Positions 9,865-17,731 of a DNA stretch of 64,000 nt are shown one piece after another; position 1 is the stretch's first letter; each line of letters begins with the position of its first letter. The notes under the pieces were generated by a model. That model was not told the origin of the DNA. It made no database searches and was given only the letters and a program-made list of their open reading frames with translations. Source of the DNA: Winogradskyella vidalii (GTDB lineage: Bacteria > Bacteroidota > Bacteroidia > Flavobacteriales > Flavobacteriaceae); contig NZ_JABFDG010000002.1 of the NCBI RefSeq assembly GCF_013403955.1, positions 124,001 to 188,000 on the forward strand, written 5' to 3'. A program made the translations under genes and the position numbers.

Positions 9865-10220
9865 ACAAATACAACATTAAATTCATAGTCTTAATAGCGA
9901 ATAAAGTTTTTTGGTTATCAGCCATATATCAGATTTTTCTCAACCCTTCTAATAGCAAATAGTTCGATACTCTTATTATTTACTCCTTAAAACAAATAAA
10001 AAAAAGGATGCATAATCAAATACACCCTTCTCTATGTTATCAGGTTTGGGAAAACTGATAACCCATAATAGGTTAAGCTACACAAACTTAAAGTAAATAA
10101 ACGTAGTAAACAAGAAAATAATGTTTTTTATCGTAGTTTTTTGCTTTTAATCGATTAAATACAACTTAAAACACTAGTAATCAACAACAAAAATAAGTCA
10201 TAATAATATTAAAATACTTT
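9865..10220. other. Intergenic region without a visible gene
   Basis: About 400 AT-rich bases separate the ABC exporter from the first ECF sigma gene. I see no coding frame of credible composition. The only structures are an 8-bp inverted repeat at 10036-10062 and, at its end, the promoter-like pattern before the sigma gene. Confidence 0.5.
10036..10062. repeat. Perfect 8-bp inverted repeat
   Basis: GTTATCAG at 10036-10043 is repeated inverted as CTGATAAC at 10055-10062 with an 11-base spacer. No T-run follows on either strand, so it does not look like a terminator. It could be an operator or a transcript structure upstream of the sigma factor operon. Confidence 0.45.
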
Positions 10221-10252
10221 AATTAAACTTTTAGTATTTTCATCAGTCTAAA
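10221..10252 (+). promoter_or_regulatory. Putative ECF-type promoter of the 10269 sigma operon
   Basis: AACTTTT (10226-10232) and TCTAAA (10247-10252) have the same 21-base start-to-start spacing as the AAGTTTT/TCTAAA promoters of the reverse-strand regulon at 15-27 kb. The -10-like half ends 16 bases before the TTG start. Autoregulation by the sigma factor it precedes is the simplest reading. Confidence 0.5.
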
Positions 10253-10268
10253 TACTAAAGTAAATCAC

Positions 10269-10811
10269 TTGATTGACGAATCAGAATTTATAACACGTTT
10301 AAAAAACCCTTTATATAAAGAGGCGGCTTTTAGAGAGTTATTGCAACTTTATAAAGAACGCTTGTATTGGCATATACGTAAAATTGTATTAAATCATGAT
10401 GATGCAGATGACGTTCTTCAGAATACATTTATAAAAGTCTATCGAAGTATTGATAAGTTTAAAGGCGAAAGCAAATTGTTTTCATGGCTATACAGAATAG
10501 CCACAAATGAATCTATAACCTTTATAAACAAAAATGCAAAACGCCTACAAATTACAAATGAAGAACATCAAAACAGAGCTTTAAACAATCTAACTGCTGA
10601 TGTTTATTTTGAAGGTGATGCCATTCAATTACAATTACAAAAAGCAATTGCAACATTACCAGAAAAGCAACAGTTAGTATTTAACATGCGCTATTTTGAT
10701 AATTTAAAATATAAGGATATGGCCGAAATATTAGATACGAGTGAAGGCGCTTTAAAAGCATCTTATCATATTGCAGCTAAAAAAATTGAAAGCTATTTAA
10801 AATCCGATTAA
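10269..10811 (+). CDS. ECF-type RNA polymerase sigma factor (first module)
   Basis: A 180-residue extracytoplasmic-function sigma factor. Region 2 (about 45-85) reads DADDVLQNTFIKVYRSIDKF then SWLYRIATNES. Region 4 (about 128-174) has LPEKQQLVFNMRYFDNLKYK and the helix-turn-helix DMAEILDTSEGALKASYHIA. The start is TTG at 10269: the frame is closed upstream without any ATG, and the protein then begins at the usual distance from region 2. It is followed by a single-pass membrane protein and a Spy-like periplasmic protein on the same strand, which fits a sigma / anti-sigma / sensor operon. A paralogous module lies at 26-27.6 kb. Confidence 0.9.
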   Translation: MIDESEFITRLKNPLYKEAAFRELLQLYKERLYWHIRKIVLNHDDADDVLQNTFIKVYRSIDKFKGESKLFSWLYRIATNESITFINKNAKRLQITNEEHQNRALNNLTADVYFEGDAIQLQLQKAIATLPEKQQLVFNMRYFDNLKYKDMAEILDTSEGALKASYHIAAKKIESYLKSD

Positions 10812-10879
10812 ACCATTTTGTTAAATTAAAGTCTAACAAGTAAATAAAAAGAAAAGTTCCGGTTTTTAGAACGATTAAA

Positions 10880-11386
10880 ATGAAAGAAGAAAAGATACAT
10901 AACATCAAAAATTCAGGTTTTAAAACACCAGATAATTATTTTGATTCATTCGAAAATCAACTTTTAGAACGATTGAATGAAAACAAAATGATTAGTGCTA
11001 CTCAAGCATCTGGTTTTAATGTACCTGAAGATTATTTTGAATCCGTTGAAACTTCTATCTTAAAACAATTAGAACCAAAACCAGAATCCCCTGTCATTTC
11101 ACTTAAGCCTAAACGCAAGTTTTATTATGTGGCAGGTATAGCAGCTAGTATTGTACTACTTTTTAGTTTGTTTATAAATCAAGAAAATCAAATTAACATC
11201 AATACCATAGAAACAGACAGTATTGAAAATTATTTATATCAGGAAGCCTATTCAAATGATGATTTTGCCTCCTTGTTTCAGGATGATGAAATTTCTGAAA
11301 CAGATTTTATAGACCTTAACGTTTCTGATGAGACCTTAAACGAATTTTTAGAAAACGTAGAAACAGAAGATTTTATTTTAGACTAG
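10880..11386 (+). CDS. Single-pass membrane protein, candidate anti-sigma factor
   Basis: A 168-residue protein with a cytoplasmic N-terminus, one membrane helix (residues ~81-99, FYYVAGIAASIVLLFSLFI) and an acidic periplasmic tail. The N-terminal part contains an internal duplication of about 20 residues: GFKTPDNYFDSFENQLLERL (13-32) and GFNVPEDYFESVETSILKQL (45-64), exactly 32 residues apart. No ZAS zinc motif (HxxxCxxC) is seen. Position directly after an ECF sigma gene and before a periplasmic Spy-like protein, together with the topology, suggests that the N-terminal segments bind the sigma factor. That role is inference; the family is not one I can name. Confidence 0.65.
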   Translation: MKEEKIHNIKNSGFKTPDNYFDSFENQLLERLNENKMISATQASGFNVPEDYFESVETSILKQLEPKPESPVISLKPKRKFYYVAGIAASIVLLFSLFINQENQININTIETDSIENYLYQEAYSNDDFASLFQDDEISETDFIDLNVSDETLNEFLENVETEDFILD

Positions 11387-11427
11387 AAGAACCCAATATC
11401 TTTTTAAAGATAAATCACAAATTCAAC

Positions 11428-11874
11428 ATGAAAAAAACAGTTTACACCATACTTCTAACATTGTTTGTAACGGCAAGTGTATTTGCGCAGCGACCAGATA
11501 GAGAAAAAATAAACGCTTTAAAAATTGCGCATCTTACAGAGCAATTAAACTTAACTAAAACGGAAGCTCAAAAATTCTGGCCCATATATAATGCCAATGA
11601 AGAAGCTAAGCAGAAATTAAGAGAAAAATCTAGTTTGCTACGCAACGGAAAAACAACTGAAGAACTTAGTGAAAGTGAAGCAAAGTCTCTACTTATCAGC
11701 ATGGTGAGCATAGAAAAAGAAAAAGCCGAATTACAATCTCAATTTCTTGATGATTTACTAGAAGTTTTATCGGCAAAAAAAATTGTAGCCCTCGTACAGG
11801 CAGAAAAATCTTTTAGACATAAAATGCTTCAAGAGTTTAAGTCGCGACATTCAGAACGGAAGAACAAAAATTAA
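11428..11874 (+). CDS. Periplasmic Spy/CnrX-like protein, likely sensor of the ECF module
   Basis: A 148-residue exported helical protein. The signal peptide ends in SVFAQ (residue ~21). The mature part is a charged alpha-helical hairpin of the Spy/CpxP/CnrX type, with LTEQLNLTKTEAQKFWPIYN as the characteristic 'LxLTxxEAxxFWPIYN' segment of flavobacterial proteins annotated as sensors of ECF sigma factors. In the CnrHYX paradigm of Cupriavidus, a periplasmic four-helix protein of this fold senses metal and controls the anti-sigma factor. No obvious metal-ligand cluster is visible, so the signal could instead be envelope stress. It is the last gene of a three-gene operon. Confidence 0.7.
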   Translation: MKKTVYTILLTLFVTASVFAQRPDREKINALKIAHLTEQLNLTKTEAQKFWPIYNANEEAKQKLREKSSLLRNGKTTEELSESEAKSLLISMVSIEKEKAELQSQFLDDLLEVLSAKKIVALVQAEKSFRHKMLQEFKSRHSERKNKN

Positions 11875-11911
11875 TTCGATAAAAAAATTAGCTTGTTTAG
11901 TTATGCACCAA

Positions 11912-11945
11912 CCTAGGCTTCTACTCATTTTAACTCCTAGTTTTT
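11912..11945 (+). terminator. Weak terminator candidate between convergent genes
   Basis: A short inverted repeat (CTAGG 11913-11917, CCTAG 11936-11940) is followed by five T at 11941-11945, just after the Spy-like gene. The stem is only 5 bp, so the call is weak. Confidence 0.3.
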
Positions 11946-11956
11946 GAAAATAAATT

Positions 11957-13000
11957 TTATTCTCTAAACGTCAATTTACTTACGCTACCTTTTCCTGCGG
12001 CATAAGCTACAGAATCATTTAAAAACCGAATGGTATAAAAACCTTCGTCATTTAAATGTCTCCATGAATCTCCAGCATCATTGCTATAGTCAATACCTTT
12101 AAAACCAATAGCGACTAATTCTTTACCATTTGAATTAGGAACATATTGCACACAGCTTCTATAACCTGGTCCTTTGCCGTTAGCCACAACTTGCCAGGTT
12201 TTACCGCCATCATTGGTTCTTATTTTATTGTTTAAAGTATCGTTTGGCTTGGTATAATCGCCTCCAATAGCAAAACCATTTTTTTCATCATAAAAGTCTA
12301 TGGAGTATATCCCAGTAGTTTCTTTTCCCTGAACAATTGGTGTATTGAAAATTTTCCATGTATGTCCTTTATCTGGTGAATACAATACTCTACTCGTTTT
12401 ACCGCCAGTTGCCACCCAAGTGTGATTTCCAACAATTGCAATATTGGTATCACTGGCTGCAAATGCGGCTTCGCCATCTTTGGTCTTTGGTAAATCGTCG
12501 CAAGTTAATTTTGTCCAAGTTTCTCCACGATCTCTCGTGATGATAATACTCATGCAGTCATCCGTAGGGTCGCCAATAGCAATACCTTCTTCATCATTCC
12601 AGAAATCCATAGAATCGTAGAAGACTTTGGGGTGGTTTTCGTAATATTTCAAACTACCGTCTTGAAACAACTTTGCTGGATTTCCAATAGACAACGTATA
12701 TGTATAATCGCCTTGAAAAGCCAATGCTCTAAAATTATTAGTCATTAAAGAATCTTCGGTTATTTCCCAATATCTTCCAATATCAAATTCTGATTTAAAA
12801 CCAACATTTTGATAAATAGCACCGTTAGAAGTAGCCACTACTACTCTACCTTCATTAATTTCAATAGCTCTTACATTCAATAATGAATCTTGAAGTAATG
12901 TTTCAATCTCAATCTTTGAAAAATTTCTAGGTTGTATTGACTTTTCAGAATTGCAAGAGACAAGTGCTATGAATAAAAAGTAACCAATGAATAATCGCAT
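11957..13000 (-). CDS. BNR/YCF48-like beta-propeller lipoprotein
   Basis: A 347-residue lipoprotein (lipobox ALVSC, Cys16). The rest is made of BNR/sialidase-type propeller blades with the Asp-box pattern S/TxDxGxTW seen repeatedly: TRDRGETWTKL, SPDKGHTWKIF, TNDGGKTWQVV and SNDAGDSWRHL. The overall look is that of the Ycf48 / 'photosystem II stability factor-like' repeat proteins common in non-photosynthetic Bacteroidota, where function is unknown. Sialidase catalytic residues cannot be assigned, so I do not call it an enzyme. It stands alone on the reverse strand; the preceding operon ends in a terminator at 13024-13056. Confidence 0.75.
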   Translation of the reverse strand: MRLFIGYFLFIALVSCNSEKSIQPRNFSKIEIETLLQDSLLNVRAIEINEGRVVVATSNGAIYQNVGFKSEFDIGRYWEITEDSLMTNNFRALAFQGDYTYTLSIGNPAKLFQDGSLKYYENHPKVFYDSMDFWNDEEGIAIGDPTDDCMSIIITRDRGETWTKLTCDDLPKTKDGEAAFAASDTNIAIVGNHTWVATGGKTSRVLYSPDKGHTWKIFNTPIVQGKETTGIYSIDFYDEKNGFAIGGDYTKPNDTLNNKIRTNDGGKTWQVVANGKGPGYRSCVQYVPNSNGKELVAIGFKGIDYSNDAGDSWRHLNDEGFYTIRFLNDSVAYAAGKGSVSKLTFRE

Positions 13001-13023
13001 AATTTTAATTTTTTATAAAAATA

Positions 13024-13056
13024 GAAAAGCTTTGCGATATAATCACAAAGCCTTTC
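13024..13056 (-). terminator. Terminator after the SCO gene
   Basis: An imperfect inverted repeat (GAAAAGCTTTGCG at 13024-13036 against CACAAAGCCTTTC at 13044-13056), 36 bases after the SCO stop codon. The reverse strand is T-rich after the stem. It ends the reverse-strand YHYH/YwqK/SCO unit. Confidence 0.65.
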
Positions 13057-13091
13057 AAACCATCACTCAATCACAAAACTAATTTATTACA

Positions 13092-13787
13092 TTAGCTTTC
13101 TTGTTTTAAGGCTTTAATATCAATTATAAGCTGTGCCATTGAAGCCCTATTTAATCCATTATAAATACCTCTAATATGCTTATTCTTGTCTATAAGTAGA
13201 AAGTTTTCGGTATGTAAAAAATCATCAATACTTTTAACTTCGCCTAAATCACTTTCAACAAAGTAATAATCTCTACCTAATGTATAAATTTCAGTTCTAT
13301 CACCTGTAACTAAATGCCATTTATCAGCTATAACATTATTATTATCGGCATAGGTTTTTAAAACAGAAACGGTATCAGTATTTGGCATTACGGAATGAGA
13401 CAGCAATAACACGTCGCTATCATCTTTAAATTCCTCTTGTATTTTTGCCATATTACCCGTCATTTTAGGACAAATACCAGGACAGGTTGTAAAAAAGAAA
13501 TCTGTTATATATATTTTATTTTCAAAAGTATGTTGTGTAATCGTATCACCGTTTTGGTTAATCAATTCAAAATCGGGTATTTTATGAAAATTACGCTCTT
13601 CTTCTGTACCAGGTGTCAACCAATGCGGTGTAAAAGATTCATCTTGATAAAATGGTAAATATTCTACACGACTCGTTTCAACAACTTTACTATTTTCTTT
13701 TTTGATTTGTTCTTTACAACTTAGTGTAATTGCAAATAAAAAAAGTAATAGGAGTCTATATTTTTTTATTTCTAATAATAACTTCAT
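13092..13787 (-). CDS. SCO1/SenC family lipoprotein (copper-binding thioredoxin fold)
   Basis: A 231-residue lipoprotein (lipobox ITLSC, Cys24) with a thioredoxin-like SCO domain. The copper/redox motif is intact: FTTCPGICPKM gives Cys102 and Cys106, and the third ligand is His192 in DFLHTENF. SCO proteins deliver copper to the CuA site of cytochrome oxidase or act as thiol-disulfide reductases outside the cytoplasm. Here the gene is not next to oxidase genes; it is the last gene of a unit with a YHYH lipoprotein and a YwqK-like lipoprotein, overlapping the latter by 32 bases. A dedicated role in the regulon, such as copper delivery or disulfide reduction, is inference. Confidence 0.9.
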   Translation of the reverse strand: MKLLLEIKKYRLLLLFLFAITLSCKEQIKKENSKVVETSRVEYLPFYQDESFTPHWLTPGTEEERNFHKIPDFELINQNGDTITQHTFENKIYITDFFFTTCPGICPKMTGNMAKIQEEFKDDSDVLLLSHSVMPNTDTVSVLKTYADNNNVIADKWHLVTGDRTEIYTLGRDYYFVESDLGEVKSIDDFLHTENFLLIDKNKHIRGIYNGLNRASMAQLIIDIKALKQES

Positions 13788-14382
13788 CTTCTAATCTATA
13801 ACATGAATTTGCTCTTCTCATACCAAAAATACGTCCATTCTTAGCTTCGTAATTAACATATAATTTTCCGTTGGCTAACCACGCTTTTTGAAAACCGTGT
13901 TCTCTGCCATCAACAAGATGTCGTAATTTAGCTAACTGACCTGTGGCATACCATTGTTTGTCCTCTCCTTGCTTTTTACCATCTTTATAAAAAGACAGAC
14001 TTGCTAACGTATCATTTTCCCACCACGTTTTATATGCACCGGACAAACGGTTGTTTTTATAGTAAGATTCCACCTGAAGTTTTCCGCTATTAGTCCAGTG
14101 TTTAGCTATACCTTCTCTTTTTCCATTACTAAATCCCCATTTTTCTTCTAAAGTTCCATTTGGATAATACTTTAAGGAATACCCATTAAAAGGCTTGTCT
14201 TTATAAAACCATTGTCCCTTATTACCATTATGGACTAAGTCTTCTTTTAGCACTTCAAAATCATCTATAACAATAGGCTTTTCAACTGCTTTAACGCTAT
14301 GATTCGTTGTATTAGGCTCTGTTTGTTTACAACCTACCATTGAAAACCCAATAAGTATAAAAAAAAGACCTAGTTTTTTCAT
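13756..14382 (-). CDS. YwqK/MORN-repeat lipoprotein
   Basis: A 208-residue lipoprotein (lipobox SMVGC, Cys18 from the chosen start). It has a chain of short MORN-like repeats of the type 'G.W.xNGxLxxxxxYKDGKxxG': YKDKPFNGYSLKYYPNGTLE, SNGKREGIAKHWTNSGKLQ, YKDGKKQGEDKQWYATGQLA and DGREHGFQKAWLANGKLYV. Such proteins are often labelled 'toxin-antitoxin system YwqK family antitoxin', but there is no toxin gene here and it is exported. A start 3 codons upstream (14391) is also possible; the later one gives the standard signal peptide. It begins about a dozen bases after the YHYH gene stop and overlaps the SCO gene at its end. Confidence 0.8.
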   Translation of the reverse strand: MKKLGLFFILIGFSMVGCKQTEPNTTNHSVKAVEKPIVIDDFEVLKEDLVHNGNKGQWFYKDKPFNGYSLKYYPNGTLEEKWGFSNGKREGIAKHWTNSGKLQVESYYKNNRLSGAYKTWWENDTLASLSFYKDGKKQGEDKQWYATGQLAKLRHLVDGREHGFQKAWLANGKLYVNYEAKNGRIFGMRRANSCYRLEDEVIIRNKKI

Positions 14383-14394
14383 GGTTTCCATTTT

Positions 14395-15177
14395 TTAATA
14401 CCCTTGAAATGGCCCTGCAAAAAGCACAATGGCTTCATCATAGCCGTATAATGGTGCATTATACTCTTCATTAATGATATGATAATGATAAAGCGCTTCA
14501 TCCTCATACTGTGTAATAGACGTGTGTCCACCTGATGCATCTAAATCTGTTGGATAAGTGCCTGTAGAATTACATTTTCGTCCATAAATAAATACACCAT
14601 CTAGTAATATACCTACCAATTCTTCATCATCATTACTAATCGTTCTAGGCTCTAAATGATAATGATATACACCTGGACCTTTATGTGCGCCATTAAAATC
14701 TAAACTTCCTGCAGCTTGGTCTAAATCTCCACCGCCTTCTTGATCATTAAAAATTGAAGCACCACTAACTGCTATACCAATCGTATTTAATTCTGTGGCA
14801 ACTGTAGCACCTGTTAAATTTGGCGTTGCATCTACTGTAAAACTTGCAGCTTCACCAGTACCACCTCCTATATATGTATCTTGAGTTGTTTTAGTTACTG
14901 TTGGTTCATCTATATAAAGTGAATTACTCGGATCCCAATAAATTGAAGTATGGTTTGGATAGCCTGTTGTTTCAATATAGATTTCGGTGCCATCATCAGA
15001 TAGGGTAACAATCACAGCATCTGAAAACTGCTCAAACGCACTACTTAATTCTGTTATACCTGTTTCTTCACTAGTATCATCATTATCCGTAGTGTCTAAA
15101 CTGTCATCACTAGAACATGCTAAATTTATTGAAGCACAAACACCTAACAACATTAAAAATTTAAATACGTTTTTCAT
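14395..15177 (-). CDS. YHYH-domain lipoprotein
   Basis: A 260-residue lipoprotein (lipobox NLAC, Cys21) with a YHYH domain. The namesake motif occurs twice, GVYHYHLEP and LYHYHIINEE, together with the family pattern GILLDGVFIYGRKC and a segment TDLDASGGHT between them. No function is established for this family; the clustered His and Tyr suggest a metal site, which is inference. The ATG at 15177 is preferred to one at 15201, since the latter lies only 7 bases after the promoter-like -10 half. It heads a unit with the YwqK-like and SCO lipoproteins. It is one of four YHYH paralogues in the window. Confidence 0.85.
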   Translation of the reverse strand: MKNVFKFLMLLGVCASINLACSSDDSLDTTDNDDTSEETGITELSSAFEQFSDAVIVTLSDDGTEIYIETTGYPNHTSIYWDPSNSLYIDEPTVTKTTQDTYIGGGTGEAASFTVDATPNLTGATVATELNTIGIAVSGASIFNDQEGGGDLDQAAGSLDFNGAHKGPGVYHYHLEPRTISNDDEELVGILLDGVFIYGRKCNSTGTYPTDLDASGGHTSITQYEDEALYHYHIINEEYNAPLYGYDEAIVLFAGPFQGY

Positions 15178-15208
15178 ATTTTTCTGTTTAATTGATTTCA
15201 TATATATA

Positions 15209-15240
15209 GTTAGGTGCGTAATTTCAAAAAAACTTGCGCT
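15209..15240 (-). promoter_or_regulatory. Regulon promoter copy (upstream of the 15177 YHYH gene)
   Basis: On the reverse strand AGCGCAAGTTTT is followed, at the shared spacing (21 bases from AAG), by CGCACCTAAC, the most divergent -10 half among the copies (CCTAAC in place of TCTAAA). The half-site ends 31 bases before the start codon. Confidence 0.6.
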
Positions 15241-15250
15241 TTAGTTTAAA

Positions 15251-16387
15251 TTATTTTCTATTACGCTGAGAGCCTTGTCTTTTACCGCGATTTTCTTTTT
15301 TTAATTCGGCCTCTGCTATGTAACCATCTCCATTAGAATCAATTTCAGAAAACGCATCCACTAATGGTCCTTTTACTTCGTCTTTAGAGAGTTTTCCATC
15401 TTTATTAGCATCCATATTAGATATGATAGTCTTAGCATTAGGTCGCTGAGCTTGGTCTCGTCCACCACCTCCATTTAGTGGTCCCTTTCGTTCTTCGTTT
15501 TCAAATTCGCCCATCAAACATCGGCTCACATAAGGAAATTCATTAGTTACGACATACATATACGTGTCATCAATCATAATTCCATTACACTCATCTAAAT
15601 CGCCATAACCAGCTACATATTCAAAATCTGACGTAAACGTACCATCATGATGGCCACCAACAGCCACATCGATATGTTGCCCTGGATTATCGTACACGCA
15701 GTCCTCGCCTTCCCTATTGCCATCGAGTGGTTTAAAACTAGATTTATAGGCACCACTTTTAGAATAATATATAGGAAACCCATCGTGAGCGAATCCAATA
15801 TGCACTAAATCTTCTCCTGAATCGAAATTTTGAATCACTGAAGTTGGAGAACCATGATAATGATACGCTCCTGTAGGCTGTACATGAGCATTATTAAAAT
15901 CGAGACCTAAATCTATGACATCCTGAAAGGCTTCAACACGATAATTTTCACCTGTTTCGCATTCGACAACCTCAGCTGTACCAGGTTCAAATTTGATGCC
16001 ATTAAGGGCAATTCCAGGTTCTCTCACCCATTGTGCTTTCCCTGTATATTTGGGATATAAAGGAAAACTATAAGTTTTGTTTTGTTCTGAAATAGTATTG
16101 GGATTCCCTTGATTTGGAAATTGACCCGTTTTATGATTAGGCAAGGCATTAGTGACCATAACTCGTTTATCTGAAGTTATAGTCATCTTTGTTTTTGTCC
16201 CAAAGTTTTCATCTTCTAATTCATACGAACCAAAATAACGGGTTTCATTATTAGATTCTGATACGACGTCATGAGAATGTGCTTCTAAACCATCATGAGT
16301 ATGTTCTGTTGTTTTTCTGTGACTATTACAACCCAGCAGACACAACACACCAACTATTGTTAGTGCATTACATATTCCATTTTTCAT
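15251..16387 (-). CDS. YHYH-domain lipoprotein with C-terminal EF-hand pair
   Basis: A 378-residue lipoprotein (lipobox LLGC, Cys20). After a His-rich stretch (TEHTHDGLEAHSHD, about 27-40) comes a YHYH domain with GAYHYHGSPTS and IGFAHDGFPIYY. The second YHYH motif is replaced by a GGHHDG segment. Near residues 325-365 are two EF-hand loops, DANKDGKLSKDE and DSNGDGYIAEAE, with Asp/Asn at the expected calcium positions, and the protein ends in a basic tail. Predicted location is the periplasm or cell surface. No promoter copy lies directly upstream; it is probably the last gene of the unit starting at 19882. Confidence 0.85.
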   Translation of the reverse strand: MKNGICNALTIVGVLCLLGCNSHRKTTEHTHDGLEAHSHDVVSESNNETRYFGSYELEDENFGTKTKMTITSDKRVMVTNALPNHKTGQFPNQGNPNTISEQNKTYSFPLYPKYTGKAQWVREPGIALNGIKFEPGTAEVVECETGENYRVEAFQDVIDLGLDFNNAHVQPTGAYHYHGSPTSVIQNFDSGEDLVHIGFAHDGFPIYYSKSGAYKSSFKPLDGNREGEDCVYDNPGQHIDVAVGGHHDGTFTSDFEYVAGYGDLDECNGIMIDDTYMYVVTNEFPYVSRCLMGEFENEERKGPLNGGGGRDQAQRPNAKTIISNMDANKDGKLSKDEVKGPLVDAFSEIDSNGDGYIAEAELKKENRGKRQGSQRNRK

Positions 16388-16452
16388 TTTTAGATTATTT
16401 TAGATTTTAGAAGGTCTAACTAGAAAATGAACCTCTTCTTCCTAACGCGTAT

Positions 16453-17676
16453 TTAGCCTTTAACAGACATAGATCCACTTGCGCCGTGTAAACAACCTAA
16501 AACTTGATTGCTACCTGCAGAACCTGCATGATAATGATACCCTCTTACCTCATCGTAGTGACCATTACAATCGTCTAAATCTGTGCTTGCTTTACCATCA
16601 GCATCCTTATGTGCGTAAATACCAAAACCATCCATAGCATAACCAATCATAGGTGCATGAGTATCGTTTTGCGCTACTTCTTTAGTCGCACCAGTAACAG
16701 CATGGTAATGATAACCTGCATGTGGATTAACATGACCACCAGCATCATCTAGTGGTGCTAAAGTATGTGCAGCTAAAATTGCATGTGTTGGTGCTGGAGC
16801 TTCAAAATTAACGCCATTAAAAGCAATACCTATCCCATCTCTTCCTAAAGCATTAGATTTTTCTAAATACAAGGGTTTCACAGGGATATAATATGTAGAT
16901 TGTTTCTCTCTATAATAGTCGGGTAAACACTCTACACAGTAATTATGATACTGCTCTTCCACATCTGGCTTAGCAGCTCCTTCACACTCTTCTTGTGTTT
17001 CCGTTACTTTTACAGAACCATCTTCTCTAAATAAAGCCCATTCTTCATCACTATAAAATTCTTTTAGGTTAGCAATAAAGTGCCCATCGACATCATAGAC
17101 CTTATCGTCTTTAAACCATATACCTCCTTTATCTTTTCCATCTTCAATATGCGTTGGACACCATGGGCCCATTTTATGCTCTTGAGGCTGGGAAGCCGTT
17201 GTAATAACATAACAAAGGGCTTTTGTACCATTACTTAAGGTATGCTCTTCTTGAGTTATTTCTGATAATAAACTTTCTTTAATAAATAGAGAAGAATCTA
17301 CATTTACAGTGACTGCAAAATCTCTTTGAACATTATCTTCACTTTCAGTGTTATTTTCTCTAGGACCTCGGCGCTCTGGTCTAGGCGCATTTTCTAACTC
17401 TTCTTTTGTAAGAAACCCATCCTTATTCGTATCTATCTTAGTGAAATCATCTAATAAAGGCCCTTGAACTTCAGACTTTGCCAATTTTTCGTCATTATCA
17501 GTATCCATTTCTTCTAATAAATTTTCGACACTTGGGCCTTGCTGTTGACCTTGCTCTTGACGTTGAGGCTGGTCTGAAACATTATCATCGCTAGATTTCG
17601 TGTTTGTTTTACAACACACTAATAACAGTGTAATTAGTAATAGTTGCGGAAATCTGAAAAGTTTTAAATAATTCAT
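16453..17676 (-). CDS. YHYH-domain lipoprotein with N-terminal EF-hand pair
   Basis: A 407-residue lipoprotein (lipobox LLVCC). Behind a Gln/Gly-rich spacer it has an EF-hand pair (DTDNDEKLAKSE and DTNKDGFLTKEE, about residues 56-95), then a linker and a full YHYH domain with GYHYHAVTG, GYAMDGFGIYAHKD, DLDDCNGHYDEVRG and GYHYHAGSAG. The domain order is the reverse of the 16387 neighbour. The EF-hand pair is closely similar to the stand-alone 96-residue EF-hand protein at 25946, ending in the same ENAPRPER / KNAPKPER signature. The YHYH part resembles that of the 24717 lipoprotein. It shares the unit starting at 19882; spacing to neighbours is 55-65 bases. Confidence 0.87.
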   Translation of the reverse strand: MNYLKLFRFPQLLLITLLLVCCKTNTKSSDDNVSDQPQRQEQGQQQGPSVENLLEEMDTDNDEKLAKSEVQGPLLDDFTKIDTNKDGFLTKEELENAPRPERRGPRENNTESEDNVQRDFAVTVNVDSSLFIKESLLSEITQEEHTLSNGTKALCYVITTASQPQEHKMGPWCPTHIEDGKDKGGIWFKDDKVYDVDGHFIANLKEFYSDEEWALFREDGSVKVTETQEECEGAAKPDVEEQYHNYCVECLPDYYREKQSTYYIPVKPLYLEKSNALGRDGIGIAFNGVNFEAPAPTHAILAAHTLAPLDDAGGHVNPHAGYHYHAVTGATKEVAQNDTHAPMIGYAMDGFGIYAHKDADGKASTDLDDCNGHYDEVRGYHYHAGSAGSNQVLGCLHGASGSMSVKG

Positions 17677-17731
17677 TTGAAGTTGATTTATAGATTGAAA
17701 TATAATTTAGTGAAAATTTACTTAATAAAAT

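Noticed and set aside
13756..14382. Toxin-antitoxin system suggested by the YwqK 'antitoxin' family label
   Set aside because: The protein is an exported lipoprotein made of MORN-like repeats, and no toxin gene is adjacent.
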